From Bacteroidales bacterium (lineage in GTDB: Bacteria > Bacteroidota > Bacteroidia > Bacteroidales > Marinilabiliaceae), in NCBI GenBank assembly GCA_017417385.1, contig JAFPZF010000096.1:1-33012 (forward strand): a stretch of 33,012 nt of DNA, written 5' to 3'. The translations under genes and the position numbers were made by a program. Each line of letters opens with the position of its first letter. Within the stretch, counting starts at the first letter, position 1. Below the pieces are notes generated by a model, which did not search any database, had not been told where the DNA came from, and saw nothing but the letters and a program-made list of their open reading frames with translations. This document shows, piece by piece, positions 30,067-33,012 of the stretch.

Positions 30067-31434
30067 TCAGGGAAGTTGTACGTTCTTCCTGTCACGAAGT
30101 TTCCTAATCTGAGAGATAACGAGGATGACGGCTGCGACGTCGGCTGCGGCGTCGGCAATCGGCATAGAGAACCAGACGCCATCGGCGCCGAAGAAAGGAG
30201 GGAGGCAGAGGAGAAGAGGGACGAGGAAGAGCAGTTGGCGGGAGAGGGAGAGAAAAGTGGCCTTCATAGCTTGACCGAGCGACATCATGAAGCCGATAGA
30301 GACGATATGGAAGCCGCCGAAGGCAGCCATCAGGAGGGAGATACGCATAGCGTGCTCGGCGATGTCGATAAGGAGCTCGTCAGAGGTGAACCAGAGGATA
30401 GTCTGGCGTGGGAAGACCTCGGCGACGATGAAGCAGACGGACATGACGACAGTCCCGGCGACAGCGGCGTACTTGAAGACACCGACGCAGCGCTCGACAT
30501 TGCCAGCGCCGTAGTTGTAGCCGGAGATAGGCTGCATACCCTGGTTGATGCCGTTAGTAATCATGACGAAGATAAAGGCGACGCGGTTGACGATGCCGTA
30601 GGCGGCGATATAGGAGTCGCCGCCGTAGTCGACGAGACCGCGGTTGATAAGCAGGACGACGAGGCAGGCGCAGACGTTGGTAAAGAAGGGTGCGCAGCCG
30701 ATGCTGATAATGCCACGGGCGATCTTAGTACGCCAGCGGAAGATGTCTCGGCGGAAGTGGATGACGGAGGAGGAGCGTGAGAGATGAGATATGACGACGA
30801 TGAAGCCGACGGACTGTGCGAGGAGAGTAGCGACGGCGGCGCCACGAATCCCGAAGCCGAGGCGGACAATCAGGATGTAGTCGAAGAGGACATTGATACA
30901 GACGGCGGAGAGAGTCGCCATCATAGCGCGGCGCGGGTAGCCCGAGGAGCGGACCGTATCGTTGAGACCGAAGTAGAGGTGAGTCAGGACGTTGCCATAG
31001 AGGAGGGGTGTCATATATTCGCGGCCGTAGGGGAGGATAGCGTCGGAGGCGCCGAAGAAGCGGAGGATAGGGTCGAGGAAGAGTAGGGCGACGACGGCGA
31101 AGAGAGTCCCGATGATGACGTTGAGGAGGACGACGTTGCCGAGGGTATGCTCGGCGACTTCGAGTTCACGCTGACCGAGCTTGATAGCGATGACGCTACC
31201 GGCGCCGATGCCGACCATAGTGCCGAAGGCTGCGGAGAGGTTCATGAGGGGGAAGCAGACCGTCAGACCGGCGAGGCCGAGGCTGCCGACGCCTTGCCCG
31301 ATGAAGATACTATCGGCGAGGTTGTAGAGAGAAGTAGCCGTCATCGCAATGATGGCTGGGAGGCAGAACTTGAGGAGGAGAGGTCCGAGGGGGGCAGTTC
31401 CGATTTCTCTTTGTTGTTCGTCCTTGTTGTTCAT
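30067..31434 (-). CDS. MATE-family multidrug efflux transporter
   Basis: The 455-residue protein has about twelve transmembrane helices in two similar halves. The first half has LYNLADSIFIGQGVG and the second has GINQGMQPISGYNYGAGN, both hallmark sites of the MATE family. It exports small cationic molecules by Na+ or H+ antiport in the inner membrane. The start codon overlaps the stop of the preceding small gene by one base (TGATG), so expression is coupled. The substrate is not evident. Confidence 0.95.
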   Translation of the reverse strand: MNNKDEQQREIGTAPLGPLLLKFCLPAIIAMTATSLYNLADSIFIGQGVGSLGLAGLTVCFPLMNLSAAFGTMVGIGAGSVIAIKLGQRELEVAEHTLGNVVLLNVIIGTLFAVVALLFLDPILRFFGASDAILPYGREYMTPLLYGNVLTHLYFGLNDTVRSSGYPRRAMMATLSAVCINVLFDYILIVRLGFGIRGAAVATLLAQSVGFIVVISHLSRSSSVIHFRRDIFRWRTKIARGIISIGCAPFFTNVCACLVVLLINRGLVDYGGDSYIAAYGIVNRVAFIFVMITNGINQGMQPISGYNYGAGNVERCVGVFKYAAVAGTVVMSVCFIVAEVFPRQTILWFTSDELLIDIAEHAMRISLLMAAFGGFHIVSIGFMMSLGQAMKATFLSLSRQLLFLVPLLLCLPPFFGADGVWFSMPIADAAADVAAVILVISQIRKLRDRKNVQLP

Positions 31435-31865
31435 CAGATAGAGTTGTTAGCGTTTTGCGAGTGACGTTTCTGTCGGTATTCGGAGACGAGCATAAGAGCT
31501 TCCTCGCGGATGATGTCTGGGAGGTTGATATGTCGCAGGTTGAGACTGCGGAGCCAGCCGGCGACCTCGTAGTCGCGGAGAGTCAGGAGGATGTCTCGTA
31601 GCTCGTCGACCTCGGCGGAGGAGTAGTCGTCGGGCGCCATGCCGGCGAAGCGATCTATTTCCTCGTCGGAGTAGTAGACGATGTCAGTTGTCGTCGAGAG
31701 AAGCGTCTCGGCCTCGCAGACCTCGTGAGCGCCGCAGCACTGAGCTGGAGGCGGGTCGGTGCGCTGGTGGCGAGGTTGTTGTTCAGGTTCGGGCTTGCCA
31801 CGCCGGATGATGAAGACGCCGGCGACGGTCAGGAGAAGGATGATAATAAGGAGGACGATAGTCAC
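31434..31865 (-). CDS. Small membrane-anchored protein with a CCGxHxVC motif
   Basis: The 143-residue protein has an N-terminal transmembrane helix (about 3-20), a Pro/Gln-rich linker, a short cysteine/histidine cluster AQCCGAHEVCE (C43, C44, H47, C50) that could bind a metal, and a helical C-terminal domain (IVYYSDEEIDRFAGM, then LRDILLTLRDYEVAGWLRSL, then LPDIIREEALMLV). Proteins of this build recur in Bacteroidales; the function is unknown. It overlaps the MATE gene start by one base, so it may be an accessory of the transporter or simply a neighbour. Confidence 0.78.
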   Translation of the reverse strand: MTIVLLIIILLLTVAGVFIIRRGKPEPEQQPRHQRTDPPPAQCCGAHEVCEAETLLSTTTDIVYYSDEEIDRFAGMAPDDYSSAEVDELRDILLTLRDYEVAGWLRSLNLRHINLPDIIREEALMLVSEYRQKRHSQNANNSI

Positions 31866-31892
31866 GATTGAGTAGAGTTAATGATGTGCAGT

Positions 31893-33012
31893 TTAGTCGA
31901 CGAGGTAGTTGTCGATGTTGCGGATTTTGGAAGAGAAGTTGACACCGAGGCAGACGATCTTCTTGCCGGAGGACTGGAAGGGTAGGGCGTAGTTGTTGTT
32001 CTTAATCTGCTGTAGTGCGAGCTCGGCAGTCTTGTCGAACTTGAACTCGAAGATGTAGACATACTTGTCCGTCTCGATAGTCATGTCGATACGACCCTGA
32101 GAGGTGTGATATTCCGCACGTGTGTAGAGACCGCACAAATTACATAATATATACAGAACGTTCTGGTAATGGTTTTCAAGTTCGCGGACGAGCAAGTATG
32201 GGGATTCCGCAAGGAAGCTCTTGAGACGGGTCATGAAGTCGTCGACTCTGCCGGAGCGGAGCTCCTTGACGAAGTTCATAATCTGGAAGCTAGAGTTGCC
32301 GACCTCCTTGGGGACGTAGGAGGGCATGAGGTAGTTGAAGAAGCCCTCTCGGACTTCCTCGTTAGGAAAGCCGAGGCTGTAGGAGCTGAACTCGGGGTCG
32401 AAGTTCTTGATAGTCAGGTATCCGCTCTGGAATAGGAGTGGTACAGGGTCGTCTGATTCGATGGCGGAAAGGATGCTGGCAGTAACCTCCTCGGTCGTCA
32501 TGCGCTCGAGGTTGTAGTTGTGACTCTGGAGCATAGTCACGAGGTAGGAAGGCGTGCCGGTGGAGAACCAGAAGCTGCCGAACTTCTGGTGGTATAGGCA
32601 ATTGAGAACACTGAAAGGATTGTAGACGCCGTCAGAGTCTTCCGAAAAATGGTAGCCGTCGTAGCGGTGCTTAATCACGGCGTAGGTGTCTTCGATAGAC
32701 TTGTTCACCTTTTCTGCGAGCGACTCGACGTAGGGTCGCAAGACAGTCGTCATCTCCTTGTTGTCGATGCCACAGATGTTGAAGAAGCGGCTGCTCATGG
32801 AGATGTCGTTCAAGTTGTTGAGGCTACTGAAGATGCTGAGGTGGCCGAACTTGGTGACACCGGTGAGGAGGGCGAAACGGATGCAGGCGTCCATGCTCTT
32901 AAGGACAGAGTAGAAGCCGCGGAGGATATTGCGAAATGTGTCTTGAAGCTCAGGCTTTTCTATTGCCTGGAGGAGAGGCTTCTCGTACTCGTCGACGAGG
33001 ATGACGACTTGG
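31893..33012 (-). CDS. AAA-ATPase-like/PD-(D/E)XK protein, 5' end cut by window edge
   Basis: The visible part is the C-terminal 372 residues of the Bacteroidetes AAA-ATPase-like family with a restriction-nuclease-like tail. Reading continues to the edge: VVILVDEYEKPLL just inside it is the Walker B region, so the Walker A part and the true start lie beyond 33012. The C-terminal region has GRIDMTI and IFEFKFDKTAELA, the D...ExK pattern of a PD-(D/E)XK nuclease. These proteins occur in many paralogous copies in Prevotella and Bacteroides genomes and are often linked to mobile or defence regions, with unknown role. Stop TAA at 31893-31895. Confidence 0.88.
   Translation of the reverse strand, partial: QVVILVDEYEKPLLQAIEKPELQDTFRNILRGFYSVLKSMDACIRFALLTGVTKFGHLSIFSSLNNLNDISMSSRFFNICGIDNKEMTTVLRPYVESLAEKVNKSIEDTYAVIKHRYDGYHFSEDSDGVYNPFSVLNCLYHQKFGSFWFSTGTPSYLVTMLQSHNYNLERMTTEEVTASILSAIESDDPVPLLFQSGYLTIKNFDPEFSSYSLGFPNEEVREGFFNYLMPSYVPKEVGNSSFQIMNFVKELRSGRVDDFMTRLKSFLAESPYLLVRELENHYQNVLYILCNLCGLYTRAEYHTSQGRIDMTIETDKYVYIFEFKFDKTAELALQQIKNNNYALPFQSSGKKIVCLGVNFSSKIRNIDNYLVD

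Overview
The window looks like a chromosomal segment of a Bacteroidales bacterium (Bacteroides/Prevotella/Porphyromonas side of the phylum); the genus cannot be resolved from the sequence. Pointers are the gene families (GH3-like adenylate-forming protein, DUF6427- and DUF4153-type membrane proteins, AAA-ATPase-like/PD-(D/E)XK protein, cytidylate-kinase-like protein, YoaP-type GNAT), several candidate TAnnTTTG -7 promoter elements, and a lipoprotein with an acidic stretch just after its lipid-anchored cysteine.

Layout. (1) 1-1851: a split HipA-type toxin-antitoxin operon (hipB, hipS, hipT) behind three palindromic operators spaced exactly 41 bp apart. (2) 1970-11883: a block of minus-strand genes: FadL-type porin, GH3-family protein, deoxynucleoside kinase, pyrH, GH28 glycosidase, purD, a DUF6427-like membrane protein and an MFS transporter. 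(3) 12072-15825: three plus-strand genes for envelope proteins (a two-TM protein, a cysteine-less TlpA-like protein, a DUF4153 protein), each separated from the next by a copy of a modular hairpin repeat. (4) 15826-16502: a long non-coding stretch with small repeats and hairpins. (5) 16503-19719: a two-gene operon for a very long Ala/Lys/Glu coiled-coil lipoprotein and an outer-membrane beta-barrel protein, ending in a strong terminator. (6) 19888-21845: an AT-richer two-gene cassette of an SMC/AAA15-type ATPase and a small PD-(D/E)XK-like protein, a candidate defence module. (7) 21932-24588: divergent ahcY and asd. (8) 24593-28091: a HEIGH-motif membrane protein, then a tight operon of a double ABC ATPase, a TylF-like protein and an unknown protein. 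(9) 28078-33012: minus-strand genes: YoaP-type GNAT, folK, cytidylate-kinase-like, MATE transporter, a small membrane-anchored protein and an AAA/PD-(D/E)XK protein cut by the window edge.

The most unusual things are: a family of TIR-bounded repeats (3186-3537, 12072-14280) into which small hairpin modules with co-varying arms are inserted at three fixed positions; the ATPase/nuclease pair; the coiled-coil lipoprotein/barrel pair; the regularly phased operators of the hip operon; and a switch in strand composition near 25.0 kb. Left of that point the + strand is C/T-rich whatever the gene direction, and right of it G/A-rich, which could mark a replication boundary or a rearrangement junction. 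No tRNA, rRNA or CRISPR array was seen.
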